From Cotesia glomerata (Eukaryota > Arthropoda > Insecta > Hymenoptera > Braconidae), in assembly GCF_020080835.1 (NCBI RefSeq), contig NC_058160.1, positions 16,355,152 through 16,419,151 of the forward strand: 64,000 nucleotides of DNA. The letters run 5' to 3'. The translations under genes and the position numbers were made by a program. Below, in pieces: positions 32,607-44,014 of this stretch. Numbering within the stretch: the stretch's first letter is position 1; each line of letters begins with the position of its first letter. The notes under the pieces are model-generated. The model was given only the letters and a program-made list of their open reading frames with translations. It was not told the DNA's origin and searched no databases.

Positions 32607-32672
32607 GATCGTCCAGCGTAGGGCGTCAGGTATCGGTTTGGCAAGCACGCGGCTCGCGTTCGATTCTGAGTT
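32607..32672 (+). repeat. tRNA-like sequence, possible SINE head
   Basis: GGGCGTCAGGTATCGGTTTG followed by CGCGTTCGATTCTGAG resembles A- and B-box spacing of a tRNA-derived sequence. No good cloverleaf could be drawn and there is no clear A tail. Weak. Confidence 0.25.
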
Positions 32673-32834
32673 AGAGTTAATAGTATTTTTACTTTATATC
32701 ATCTGAGTTGTGAAAATTAGGTCTACGTTAGATGCAAAATCTAGTTAGCGCTTCATAAAAATAAAATGAGAATAAATATTAAATCAAATTTTTCTTTTTT
32801 ATTATTTCAATTCAAATAAAATTCAAGGAAAGTA

Positions 32835-33667
32835 AGGTAAAAGCCCCAATTATTGACGCTATAAGAGACAAAGTTATGATTTCATTTTTTTTAAGCAATC
32901 AAATATAAATATCGATGAATTTTGTTCGTGGTAATGTCTTCAGTGATGTTTTAACTAATCAATTTCTTTTTTTAAAATGATAATCAGTGATATTTACTAA
33001 TTTATTTTAAATAATTAAATATATTATCTGGATACACCAATTATTGACGGGTTACAAAACTGATTGATCTAATTATTGACGTACCGTAACCCCAATTATT
33101 GACGCCCCTACTGCACATGCGTCGAATCATTTGGTTATATTGTTATTTATCAAAAACTTGATATAAAGTAATCAATATTATTAAAGTTAATTAATAATAA
33201 TTTCTATGAATGAATAATTATTATGAAAAATATAACAATTTATTTAACACTAAAACACGCCGAGTTATTTGACAGTTAAAAGCCTTGAATATAATCGCGT
33301 ATATAACGTATTTTATACTTAAAAAAAAAGGCGTCATATATTGTTAATTAAAAAAAAAATAGATCATATAATTACATGAAAAAATTAATTTAAACTCGGC
33401 AGTTAAAAAAAAATACTTTTCTAACCAAAGTTGTTAAGAAAATAGACGCTCGTAAGCTGATTTGATGAACTGGTGCTAACTTTATTTTTTTTTAATAATT
33501 AATATTTTATGTTTCGAACTGAATGTGATTTTTTTCAATTTTTTAATTAACTAGAATTTAATAAAAATTTATTTGACCGTTATTCTTATTACAGATAATT
33601 TAATATATTTAAAAATAATTTAGGGTGTCAATATTTAGACCCCCGTCAATAATTGGGGCTTCTACCT
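32835..33667. mobile_element. 833-bp TIR element with TA duplication
   Basis: The terminal repeats AGGTAAAAGCCCCAATTATT (left) and, inverted at the right, AGGTAGAAGCCCCAATTATT are flanked by TA (32833-32834, 33668-33669). Internal copies of CCAATTATTGACG occur near 33090. No coding region. Non-autonomous, Tc1/mariner-like by target. 33670-33970 shows nothing clear. Confidence 0.7.
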
Positions 33668-33977
33668 TATTGTAATTTTACAAACTTAGCTAATCTAGAA
33701 GTATTCGTAAAATTACAAAACCGTTTTGTAAAATTAGTAACCTTACAGAGCTATATATGTTTTGTAATATTGCTAGACCCGATTGTAATTTTTAATGAAT
33801 GCTTTGCCTATTAGCTTCCTATACATTTCTTGTAAAATTACAATAGAAATTTTTAACAGTTTAGAATGTTTATTTCTGTATCTCTAACGGTTGAAAAGTT
33901 ATATTAGTTTTTTAGTAGACAAATGAAGTAGCCAATGTAACTTTTGTAGCACGTGCTTTTTAAAAGTACAGTAAGAA

Positions 33978-34225
33978 ATTGAAAAAATTTTTGGACTTTC
34001 TGCTAAGAAAATTGAAAATTTTCAAAAATCACAAAGTTATTGGTTCGACTCAGTTTTGCAAAAATCGAATTCTCATCAGATCTCGACGTTCTGAGGTCCT
34101 AGGAAGCTTCCCTGACCTACTCTCGCAAGAGTGTCACTGTGTGTGTGTGTGTGTGTGTGTATGTGTGTGGGCATGGGAGTGTATGTGTGTGCGTGTGTAT
34201 GTGTGTGTGCGTGTGTGTGTTTGAG
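33978..34225 (+). repeat. GT-core TIR repeat, copy a (left half)
   Basis: CTGCTAAGAAAATTGAAAATT, GTTTTGCAAAAATCGAATTC, GGTCCTAGGAAGCTTCCCTG, then a (GT)n tract (34139-34220). The same order recurs in copies b, c, e and f. The right half is missing here; a tandem 185-bp-type repeat follows. Confidence 0.65.
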
Positions 34226-34923
34226 GTCCGTCGTCAAAGTATCTTATTTTTTTAAATATTACCAGCAAGATGATTTGAAATGTCTATTAATTGTCTTAAC
34301 TTAATTGTTAGTAGATGTTGCAATGGTATAATTCTATAATGGTATCAATTTTGGCATCTTACCTAGTAAATCAAACTTTTTTTACATTCAGTGAATAATA
34401 CGTTAAGTTCCTCTCGCAACGTATCTTCTTCCTCACACTACTGCCAACAACACAATGTATACTATCTATACAGTATCATAACGTAATTGATAGTAGATGG
34501 AGCAATAGTCAAATTCTCGAATATATTTAATTATGACACCTCCCTTAGTTAACCAAATTTTTTTCACATTCAGTGAATGATACTTTGAGGTTCGTCCTCA
34601 AACTATCTTTTTTCTCATTTCACTGATGATTACATATTGTATACTATCCATAAAATATCTAAACCTAATTCTTAGTAGATAGCGTAATAGTAACATTCTC
34701 TAATGTAATCAATTTTGGTATCTCCATTAATTAATTGAACTTTTTTTACATTCAGTCGATGATACTTTGAGGTCGGTCCTCAAAGTTTCTCCTTCCCTAT
34801 ACTACTGCTAACGATATAATTTATACTGTCTATGAAATTTCTTAACTTAATTGTTAGTAGACGTCGCAATACTATAATTCTCCAATGGTATCAATTTTGG
34901 CATCTCACCTAGTAAATCAAACT
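34226..34923 (+). repeat. About 183-bp tandem repeat
   Basis: TTACATTCAGTGAAT-type blocks recur near 34386, 34568 and 34753 with TTTGAGGTCCGTCCTCAAAG-type palindromes and TTAATTGTTAGTAGA. Inverted relatives occur at 37775-38140, 38752-39060 and 42480-42840. Confidence 0.65.
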
Positions 34924-35072
34924 TTTTAACTCTCCGCTAAGAAAATCGAAGATTTTCAAAAATCGGGAAGTTATTGTTTTGACCCCATTTTGCAAAAGTC
35001 GAGTTGTCATCGGATCTCGAAGTTTTAAGGTCATAGCAATCTTCCCTGAATATTTTCATGATGATGTTCATA
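34924..35072 (+). repeat. GT-core TIR repeat, copy b (left half), cut by gap
   Basis: CCGCTAAGAAAATCGAAGAT, TTTTGCAAAAGTCGAGTTGT and AGCAATCTTCCCTGAATATT, then the N run where the (TG)n core is expected. Confidence 0.65.
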
Positions 35073-35172
35073 NNNNNNNNNNNNNNNNNNNNNNNNNNNN
35101 NNNNNNNNNNNNNNNNNNNNNNNNNNNNNNNNNNNNNNNNNNNNNNNNNNNNNNNNNNNNNNNNNNNNNNNN
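35073..35172. other. Assembly gap, 100 N
   Basis: Exactly 100 N. The flanks (a GT-core repeat on the left, the 5' end of a retrotransposon ORF1 and (TG)n on the right) suggest the gap hides a retrotransposon several kilobases long. Confidence 1.
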
Positions 35173-35370
35173 TGGACTAGGACAGCTTTAGTTCTTGTCT
35201 TCTTCCTCCTTGGTTTCTTGGAGCCACCGCTGTTTGGCTGGTCTTGGGCTGTAGCAGTTTGAGTCACTGGCTCCTGTTCTTTCTTTTTCTTTCCCTGATC
35301 ATTCCTGAGCATTCCCCTATCCGCCACCTGAGGAGGCGCCCGATGCGGGACCCAGCAAGCCCGACACGGG
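35173..35370 (-). pseudogene. 5' end of a non-LTR retrotransposon, ORF1 start
   Basis: Minus-strand ATG at 35312 opens MLRNDQGKKKKEQEPVTQTA, then KKPRRKKTRTK, a basic ORF1-like N-terminus that runs into the gap. Upstream is a short GC-rich leader (CCCGTGTCGGGCTTGCTGGG) that stops at the (TG)n tract 35371-35390. The layout repeats that of the full-length element at 56747-61916: leader next to (TG)n, ORF1 inward. The protein is too short to name the clade. Confidence 0.4.
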
Positions 35371-36041
35371 ATGTGTGTGTGTGTGTGTGTAAGTATGTAA
35401 ACCTCTCATAACTTTTGAATGGCTCGACCGATACGATCGCGGTTGGCGCCATTCGAACGGGCTTGTCCAAACTTAGATTTTGGATACAATTTGGATAAAT
35501 TCGGACTGATAGGTTTCGAAAAATCTAAGAAAAACTAAAGAATAATTTTTTCAAAAATGGTTTTTTTGGAATAACTTTCGAACGGCTTTATCGATCAACT
35601 TTAAAAACTAATCAGCTCTTAACCTTGAAAAACCACTTCTATCGCTACTTATCCGGTCGAAATCGGTTGATTCGTTCGAGAGATATCGTGCAGGAAAAAA
35701 AACCCAAAAGTTTTTTTTCCGAATTACTCCGAAATTTATAATTTGATCAATCCAAACCTAAAGATTTTCCATAAGACTTAAAAAGCTACGTCGAAAGCCG
35801 CCAATCCCGAGAAAATCGGTTCATTCATTCAAAAGTTATTGCGGTTTGAAAACTCAAAAAATAGTGTTTTATCAACCTTCTATCAGACTATTGAGCTTAA
35901 AGAGTTTAGAAGCATAGAAAAGTTATCTTTTTGAGTTAGGAGAGCTCAAAAACGTCGTAAATGCAATTTTAAGCGCTTACAGGTATGGAATTAGCGGGAA
36001 GTTGCAGGGATGGCCTTCAGGGTCAACCGTTTTTCTAATTT
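35371..36041 (+). repeat. GT-core TIR repeat, copy b (right half)
   Basis: (TG)n, then AAGTATGTAAACCTCTCATA, ATGGCTCGACCGATACGATC, internal sub-repeats with GTTCGAGAGATATCGTGCAG and AGTTATTGCGGTTTGAAAAC, ending TTAGCGGGAAGTTGCAGGGA. Homologous to 37145-37769 and 62009-62800. Confidence 0.6.
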
Positions 36042-36183
36042 TTAACTTCCCGCTACGAAAATCGAAGATTGTTTTCACCCAGTTTTGCAAAAACCGAGTT
36101 TTCATCAGATCTCGACGTTTGAAGGTCACAGGAAGCTTCCCTGACTATCCCCGCGAGGTTGTCACGGCGTCTGTATGTATGTA

Positions 36184-36231
<48 letters not shown>
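36042..36231 (+). repeat. GT-core TIR repeat, copy c (left half)
   Basis: Terminal TTAACTTCCCGCTACGAAAA through AGGAAGCTTCCCTGACTATC and a (TG)n tract to 36231. Its right half is 37085-37769, ending in the inverted terminus. The two halves are separated by the retrotransposon fragment that follows. Confidence 0.7.
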
Positions 36232-36235
<4 letters not shown>

Positions 36236-37080
36236 TTTTTTTTCCCCTTAGGGGAAGGAATCCTTTTTACGGATTCTAGGCGTAGCTGTTTGGCCTGGAT
36301 ATGTGGCGACTCGACGCAGCGTCATACTAAAACTCGACGCTAACGCCCCTACCCACTAAACCCTAAACCCCTTTCCTCTTTCCTCTAATCCCTCATGGAA
36401 ACCGCCGTTAGGCATTACTTCGTGGGGGGAGGATATAGCGACTGCTCTTCCTTCTGGTAACTAGGTATTATTTTACCTTTCTTCTAGTTGTTGTCATTTG
36501 CTCTTTTTCTTTCGATGGAACGCAAGTCTATAAGGACTTCTGTTGCAAACGTGTTTGCGGCGTTCCAGGCAGCCTCTGATGACAGCATTGCTTCTACTAT
36601 TGTCTCTGGTTGGATTTTCTTCTTCAGGATCATCTCCAGCTCATCCCGCTGTGGGTAAAATCGTGGGCACTCAAAGAAAACGTGCTCCGCGTCTTCATTG
36701 ATTCCTGGGCAGGACGGGCACTCCGGTGAATCATCATGCTTGAAGCGGTGAAGATACGTCCGAAAACATCCATGTCCTGACAACATCTGCGTCAGATAGT
36801 AATTGACCTCGCCATGACTCCGGTTTATCCAAACGTCGATTTTCGGTATGAGACGGTGTGTCCATCTTCCTGTTGTCGCGGCGTCCCACTGCGATTGCCA
36901 TCGTGCGATGCTGCTCTGCCGTTCTTCAGCTCTGAGTTCCTCGGCACTTAGTGTGGTTGACCTCTTTCGTTGGTAAAGGTTCCGTCTTTCCTCAGCTAGA
37001 ACTCTAAGCGGCAGAGTTCCGGAAATGACACACACTGCTTCCTCTGATATTGTTCGAAAGGCGCTTGCAACTCGTAGGGC

Positions 37081-37084
<4 letters not shown>
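36232..37084 (-). mobile_element. 5'-truncated R1-clade retrotransposon in (TG)n
   Basis: Poly-T at 36232-36243 is the A tail of a minus-strand element. The 3' untranslated region (GACTCGACGCAGCGTCATAC...) matches the full-length copy at 56747. The 5' end breaks at 37084 inside ORF2, and (TG)n resumes at 37085. Both sides are therefore (TG)n, as for the full-length copy. Confidence 0.85.
36484..37084 (-). pseudogene. R1-clade ORF2, C-terminal 200 codons
   Basis: Open from the truncation point to a stop at 36484-36486. It contains TISEEAVCVISGTLPLRVLA, HRLIPKIDVWINRSHGEVNY, then the terminal Cys-His finger CPSCPG...HVFFECPRF and ends ...ERKRANDNN. This is the post-RT region of an R1-clade polymerase. 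Unlike the longer copy, its Trp codons in KIDVW and in SEAAW are intact, so the copy has no internal stop in the retained part. Without RT and endonuclease it cannot function. Confidence 0.85.
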
Positions 37085-37148
<64 letters not shown>

Positions 37149-37769
37149 TATGTGAACCGCTTATAAGTTTTGAACGGCTTGACCGATTTCATCGTAATTG
37201 GTGTCATTCGAAAGGGCTTGACCAAACTTAGATTTTGAAAACTATTTGGACCGATTCAGATTGATAGATTTTCAGAAATCTTCAAAAATCTGAAAAAAAA
37301 AATTTTTTCAAATGTGGTTTTTTTGGAATAACTTTTAAACGGCTTAATAGTTCAATTCCAAAAACTAATCAGCTCTTAAACTCAAAAAACCACGTTGATC
37401 GCTACCAGTCCGGTCAAAATCGGTTGATTCGTTCGAGAGATATCGTGAACGAAAGAAAACCGAAAAAAGTGATATTTCGGAATAACTCCAAAATTCCTAG
37501 CGCGATCAATTCAAAATTTGAAATTCTTTGTGAGGCTTGAAAAACTGCGTCAAATGCTGCCAACCGCGTAAAAATCGGTTTATTCATTCAAAAGTTATTG
37601 CGGTTTAAAAATTCAAAAAATAGTGTCATCAAATCCCTATCAGACTTTTGAGCTTCTTATATGACTTTAAAACGTCGAGATCTAATGAAAACTCGATTTT
37701 CAAAAAATGAGTTGAACCCAATAACTTCCCAACGATTAAAAATTTTTAATTTTCTTAGCGGGAAGTTAA
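37085..37769 (+). repeat. (TG)n and GT-core TIR repeat, copy c (right half)
   Basis: (TG)n 37085-37144, then GAAAGTATGTGAACCGCTTA, TTGACCGATTTCATCGTAAT and sub-repeats, ending AATTTTCTTAGCGGGAAGTT, the inverse of the left terminus at 36042. Without the insertion the element would be about 875 bases. Confidence 0.7.
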
Positions 37770-37774
37770 AAAAG

Positions 37775-38142
37775 TTCAATTAACTAAGTTAGATTTAAAA
37801 ATTGAATACGTTTAAGAATGATGGGATTTCACCACATGCTAACAAATAAGCTAAGATACTTCAAAGATAATTTGAATTATCATGTTTGCAGGGGAGTGGA
37901 AACGAAAATACTTCGAAGACCGACCTCAAAGTATCATTTACTGGATGTAAAAAAAGTTCGACTAATTAAGAGAGATGTCAATGTTAAATATATTAAAGAA
38001 TTTTACTATTACGCCCTCTACTAACAATTCAGTTTAAATATCTTCAGACAGTATAAATCATGTTGGAGTAGTATGAAGAAGGCGATACTTTGAAGATGGA
38101 CCTCAAAGTATCTTTTTCTGAATGTAAGAAATGTTCAATTAG
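37775..38142 (-). repeat. 185-bp-type repeats, inverted
   Basis: GACCTCAAAGTATCATTTAC, AGTTCGACTAATTAAGAGAG and CTACTAACAATTCAGTTTAA are the reverse complement of blocks in 34226-34923. About two units. Confidence 0.55.
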
Positions 38143-38146
38143 TTAA

Positions 38147-38747
38147 GGGGTTATTCTGGTCTAGAAGCATGAAATTTCAGGTAATTTTTAAAGTGCCGTA
38201 AAAAAAAGACAATCAATATTTTTACCGTCCATTTTGTTATGTTATTTATTTACATTTAAAAATACAGAAAAATATCAAAACCTAAAAAACGTGAAAAGTT
38301 AAAAAAATTAGCAACTGATGAAGTGAGGGGTCTCAAAAAATTAGCACGTGATGATATACACGATTCCAGCCCTCCTAGCAATCGAAAACAAAAAAAAAAA
38401 AGATTATTTATCTAGAGTAATGTCACTATGGTCGGAACTACGGTCATCCCCAAATTTTAATTTTTACTATTTTTAAAAAATTCGAAAAAGTAAAAAAAAT
38501 TTTTTTTTCAGGCAGTTGCCATTTTGTGAAAAAATTTTTTTTATACTTTTCAGTAGTTCCCTCCCCCTCCCTCCCACTTAATCAGCTGCTAATTTTTTGA
38601 ATTTTCAACTTTTTTCATTTTTTCTGTATTCTTATAATGTTAATAAATAACCTATATTAAAAAGAATGGTAAAAATTTTGATTGCCTTTTTCTTACGGCA
38701 CTTTAAAAATTACCTGAAATTTCATGCTTCTAGACCAGAATACCCCC
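38147..38747. mobile_element. 601-bp MITE with TTAA duplication
   Basis: TTAA at 38143-38146 and 38748-38751 flank inverted ends (GGGGTTATTCTGGTCTAGAA and, inverted, GGGGGTATTCTGGTCTAGAA). The paired arms extend about 60 bases closely and up to about 190 loosely. The TTAA target indicates a Kolobok- or piggyBac-like transposase source; the GGGG terminus favours the former. It is inserted in the 185-bp-type repeats. Confidence 0.75.
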
Positions 38748-38751
38748 TTAA

Positions 38752-39060
38752 AGAAAGATGTCAGAATTAAATATGTTGAAGGATTATACTTTTACGCTAT
38801 CTACTAAAAATAAATTTAAATATTTTTTCGAGACAACATACATTATGTTGTTCACAGTAGTATATGAAAAAAGATACTTTGAGGACTTGACCTCAAAGCA
38901 TCATTAACTGTACGTTAAAAAGTTTAATCAATCGAGGGAGATGTCATAATCGGATACATTAAAGAATTTGACTACTGCACCATCTACTAACAATTATGTT
39001 AAGATATTTTATAAAAAGTATGCATTATGTTAGCAGTGGTATAAGAAAAAATGAGCAAAA
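38752..39060 (-). repeat. 185-bp-type repeats, continued after the MITE
   Basis: AATATGTTGAAGGATTATAC, GACCTCAAAGCATCATTAAC, CCATCTACTAACAATTATGT: the same units as at 37775-38142, split by the TTAA MITE. 39061-39500 is AT-rich with repeated AATAAAATTTTATTA and no gene. Confidence 0.5.
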
Positions 39061-39504
39061 CGGTTGACCCTGTGTGCCATCCTTGCAACTTCCCGCTAAT
39101 TCCATACACTGAGAGAAAATTTTATTTAATATAGTAATAAAATTTTATTACTATTTAATAAAACGTTTATTTGGCTAATAAAGGGGAAGGGGAAATAAAC
39201 AAGTAGGTTAGGATGTCTCGTTGAAACATCTTTATACTATTTATTTATTAAAAGATTTTAGTGTGAAAATATATTTGAATATATTATAATTAATTGATGA
39301 ATATTAATTATTTTTTTTGAAATTATTTGTTTTAATGACTTAATATTCGTATTAAAAACACATATTAGTATTTAAGAAAATTTTATTAAATACTAATAAA
39401 ATTTTATTCATATGGAATATAATTTTATTACTATTAACTAAGTTTTCTTTTCAAGTCCAAATAAACTTTTTTATTACTATTAAATAAAATTTTCTCTCTT
39501 GTGT

Positions 39505-40246
39505 ACTTAGGTGCTTAAAATTGCTCTTATGACGGTTTTAAGCTCTTCAAGCTTCAAAATACACTTTATGGGTTATTTCGAGCTCTCTGAGCTTGGAGCG
39601 TTAGCCGTTCTATGCTTTTGAGCTCTTCAAGCTTGAAAGTTCGATAAAAGTTTGATAGACCACTATTCTCAAAAATTTTCAAACTGCAATTACTTTTGAA
39701 TGAACGAACCGATTTTTACGTGATTGGCAGAATTCGACGCAGTTTTTTGAAGCTTGTGTTTCATCTTTCAACACAAATTGATTAAACCGGAAATTTAGGA
39801 GGAATTAAAAAAATTCACATCCATAACTCATGAACCAATCAATAAATTTTGACGTTCTCAAAGGAGATCGAAGTGGTTTTATAGACTTTCGGAGTTACAT
39901 CGTCACATCAAAAATAAATCAAAAAGAAACGTTCGAGTTGTATTAACAAAACACCTGTTCCCCAATTTTTTGTCAACGATATCTCTTGAAACAATCAACT
40001 GATTTTTACATTTTTGGTGGCGATCGACGTGATGTTATTGAGTTTCCGTCGATACTTTCTCTCATGAAAATGAGACTGAATAGAAATGTCAAAGATATTA
40101 GGAAAAAAATCCTAATATCGAAAAAAACACACATTTCCTGTGACCTTAAAACGTCAAGATCTGATGATCACTTGATTTTTGCGAAACGAGATAAAACCAA
40201 TAACTTCCCGATCTTAAAAAATCTTCAATTGCTGTAGCGGGAGTTA
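39505..40246 (+). repeat. GT-core TIR repeat, copy d (diverged, without (GT)n)
   Basis: Shares ATTACTTTTGAATGAACGAA, AACCGATTTTTACGTGATTG, GGTGGCGATCGACGTG-type sub-repeats and a terminal AATTGCTGTAGCGGGAGTTA with the right halves of the other copies, partly inverted in order. The (GT)n core and retrotransposon are absent. Confidence 0.4.
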
Positions 40247-40334
40247 TGAAGATATTTTGAGGACGGACCTCACAGTACTACTCAACAAGTCTTCAAAAGA
40301 ACGACAAAAACTGATAATCTCATCACATTATTAT

Positions 40335-41625
40335 TGTCACGAACGTAGTGAGTGATGGGCGCAAGGATTATGAAATAGAAATCTCAAATATCCGAACGTT
40401 ATCACTTGTCTGTTCGGGAGCTAAATTAAAAATTGCGTTGGAGTGTGGAGCGGTACACAAGCTCGAACGTTATCTCTAAGTGTGAACTTAGAGAGAGTAA
40501 GGATGATGGATCCTTGCTGACTTCGGTCACGAGTAACCTATTCTATTGTTCAATCGTAATTCTATCTTGTAATGGAGATCTTATTTTATTTTATTATATA
40601 ATTTAACTCAAAACACAAAGAATTTATTCTGTTATTTGAGTTTATTGAGACAAACCAGTTAGCGGGTTACAAATTTGGGTTTATAAATAGTAAATAAAAA
40701 TAGTCATAAAGATGAACATAAGCATTAGATGTAAAAGATAAGTTTTAGAAAATCTGTTTTGTACGCTTACCCTGGAAGTCTGCTCTTTAAGAGTGGCCCA
40801 AGTTTTATTGGACTTTCACCTTCTATGGGTATTGTTCACTACCGAATCACCGTATCTCGTGTATCACGGAGAAGTTAAGTAATTGAGATAATGAATTTAA
40901 ATATTATCGATGCTTTTAGCGGAAATAAATGTTTCTTCGCGACTGTACGCTGTAAAATAACTTATAACTAATCGACGCTCTTCGGCGGAAAATACACTTC
41001 GCGATTTACGCGGGAAAAGTCAACGCTCAATGGCGGAAATTAATAAAACAAAAGAAAATTGGAATATAATTATGGCAATGTATCGAATGACCGATGAATT
41101 TACCTCGTTAGTGTTACTAAGTGTAACCTAACCACGAGCAAGGCACTGAATCGTATATTACGGAGTTTTTGTGCTTCCGAAGAATTATTTTGCCCGGAGC
41201 CGATCGACGCGGAGCTAACCAGTGGTATCCTGGTCGAAAATCAACTGCCTGAAAATGATTTTCGGGCGATTTATATAGGGTTAGCAACATCGGTGATTGT
41301 ATGGGACTCATCGGGAAATTAAATCAGAAAAATGAAAGGGATCTCAAGGGTATTTTGTCGAAAACAAGCGTCATCGCGTTTCTAGATTTTTCGAAACCCG
41401 GATAAACCTATGCGTAGTTTGAACTATTGCCTTATAGGTCTTACTTTTACGACTTTAAGCGGAAAACGTGATGGTGACTTCACCATATTACAAATTTGAA
41501 GGTTAGAAAAACAAAGTCGTTAAATTCTGATAGATACAAAGAGATCCGGGTAACTCGTGTGAGCATCATCAAATCGTGGGAAAGATAGGCCAGATTTCTC
41601 TTCTACAGACTTCAAGGGTATGACA
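40335..41625. mobile_element. Possible solo LTR
   Basis: The block starts TGTCACGAACGTAGTGAGTG and ends GGGTATGACA, so it has TG...CA with a 5-base inverted end (TGTCA/TGACA). It is GC-richer than its surroundings and has a TATATA at 41273. No identical flanking duplication could be found, and no second copy is in the window, so this is a shape-based guess. Confidence 0.35.
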
Positions 41626-42479
41626 AATTGTATACTAAAAATAAAAAGTTACATATATTTAAAAATAAACAAAAATTTTGGATTTTAGCAGACGTCACAT
41701 TATTATGATTTTTATTAAAAATACATTTCTTTTTTGAGTTATTTGGCGTTGAAAACTGTGATTGAAGTGAAGAAACAGACAAAATATATCATGCGTTAAA
41801 AAAATAAGAAATTATATCATGTGTTAAGCCTGGCTAAGATTATGTCCAAAAAATAAAAAAAGTTCAAATTAATTGATTATTTCGATTTTCTAAATATCGA
41901 ATGGTCTAACTTCATTTTAGAGAATTTTTCATTAGTATGAAAATACAATTAGTTCGAAATTTATCATCAATTTAATAAACTATTTAATAAATAAGAGATA
42001 TAAAATATTTTGGTTCGGATCATTCAAATAATTTATAACTGTACTTACTATAACTATACAACTAAATCAAAATTAAAAAAAAAATTAACCTCTTAAAAAT
42101 AAGGAGTTAGACCAGTTGCTAATAAGACCGTCGATTCACAAGGTATTTTACAAAAAAAATTGAGCCAAAATTTTTTTGTGGATGGTCATTTTTGACGATT
42201 TTAAAAAATTTAGAATTTTGCGAATTTAGCAATTTTCAAAATTTTTTTCCTACATATTTTTTTCGATAGTCTTAAGTGTCCCCTTTCAAACAAACAAAAA
42301 GTCATTCCTTTATCTATAAAAGTGTTCGATACACAATGAAAATAAAATTAAAAAACTGGAAAAATTGCGAAATTTCGAATTTGCATATCTTTTGAAAAAA
42401 AATTTTTTAATTTCTTTCTTTTTGCATAACTTCGTTATAAGATAAAAAAAACTCTCTTTTAGAGTTATGCTATTGCAAC
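41626..42479. other. AT-rich stretch, no gene
   Basis: Contains short A/T-rich palindromic segments and sequence (TTTTTTTGTGGATGGTCATT, TTGCATATCTTTTG) similar in style to 55990-56440. No open frame of note. Confidence 0.4.
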
Positions 42480-42979
42480 GTCAACCAATAATTGAATTAA
42501 GATATTTTATAGACAGTATAAATTATGTCGTTAACAGTAGTATAATAAAGGAGAAACTTTGAGGACCAACCTTAAAGTATCATCCACTAAATGCAAAAAT
42601 AAGTCCAATTAACTAAGAGAGATTCCAAAATTGATAACACTAGAGAGCGGTACGATTACGCCATCAGCTAAGAATAAGATTAAAATATTCTATAGACAGT
42701 ATACATTATGTAAGTAGCAGTGGTATGGAAAAAAGAGTCTTTGAGGACGAACCTCAAAGTATCATTCACTGAATGTGAAAAAAATTCAATTGAGGGAGAT
42801 ATCGTAGTTAAATATTTTAAAGAATTTGACTACTGGGCCATTTCCCCTTAAAAAATTGAAAATTTTCGAAAATTGGTAAATTATTGGTTTTACCTCGTTT
42901 TTCAAAAATCGAGTTGTCATAGGATCTCGACTTTTTGGGGTCCTAGGAAGCTTTTCTGACTATTACCGCGATGGTGTGT

Positions 42980-43038
<59 letters not shown>

Positions 43039-43041
43039 TGT
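42480..43041 (+). repeat. 185-bp-type repeats and GT-core TIR repeat, copy e (left half)
   Basis: 42480-42840 holds inverted 185-bp-type units (GACGAACCTCAAAGTATCAT). 42845-42973 matches the left half of the GT-core repeat (CCTAGGAAGCTTTTCTGACT), then (GT)n to 43041. The right half is missing. The Gypsy element starts 94 bases later. Confidence 0.55.
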
Positions 43042-43213
43042 GACAATCGTTTTTTCTGTGTAGATTTTTCGATAAAGTTGTGCTGCTAATGATTAGGATA
43101 CAGAATTCGAAAAAAACAACTTAAATATTGATGTACGTAACGATGTTCGCCATCGTCTAGGCTCGGGTAGCCTCGGGCATAGTCAAATAGAACAACAGCA
43201 TGGCCGCTGAAGC

Positions 43214-43220
43214 TATATAA
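43214..43220 (+). promoter_or_regulatory. LTR TATA box
   Basis: TATATAA in GC-rich surroundings (GAAGC-box-GCGCGCG), repeated at 54240-54246 in the 3' LTR. Likely drives genomic transcription. Confidence 0.55.
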
Positions 43221-44014
43221 GCGCGCGTAACCATGCTGTCGGAGCATGGTTTAGATTCTCATTCTAAAATATAGGCCTCTTGCCGCCTGTGTCTGTCAGA
43301 AGCCTATTGTGCTTTAGCTCTATTTACTAAGTTTGTCATTATAATTAGCAATTATTAGTTTGGTATACTTTCGCACTCTTGTTGCATAATTGAATTATGA
43401 GTATTTTTAACTCCTCTTGAATGAATAACTGGTAAATTGAGCAGGCAGAGAGTGGTTTTAGTTATTTTGTGATAAATAACCCTGTTTTGATTATTTTGTA
43501 ATAAATAATCCTATCTTACATAATTGATAATCTGAGCAATCTAAGTAAGATACATCAGCTAATTCAGCTTAATATAAATGATACTGATTTACTATGCGTC
43601 GAGGAGTGAATGTTTGCTAAGTTGAGCAACAAGTGGTAATATATTGTTCATTATTTTGTGGAATAAATCAGTTATCAAATTAAGATCTGGTTAATTATAT
43701 TGTTCTTCGACCACATCATCCGATTCTAGGCTGAGGTTGAGGTTGATCCCATTATTGCGTGTAGCAGGGCTATATTCCAGTCAAGTCCAAGAAGCCGACC
43801 ATCATCTCGAACTTCAACTAAGTCAAATACTAAGTATTGGTGTTGGTAATTTGGTTGATTGTAAGGCATTAGTTCGAGGTATTTATTTATTAGACCGATT
43901 TATTACCCGAGTCTCGCCAGCCGGCAAAACTCACACTTGAAACGAACCCTGGAGGGTAGGGTCTAAAGTATTAGTTCTTTTGTTTAATTATTAAATTATT
44001 TAATATTGTAAGTT

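Noticed and set aside
34139..34220. Frames rich in Cys-Val or Thr-His (also at 36.2, 37.1, 56.7 and 61.9 kb)
   Set aside because: They are translations of (TG)n tracts.
43737..43940. 67-codon frame, repeated identically at 54762-54965
   Set aside because: Identity is due to the two LTRs, not to conservation of a gene.
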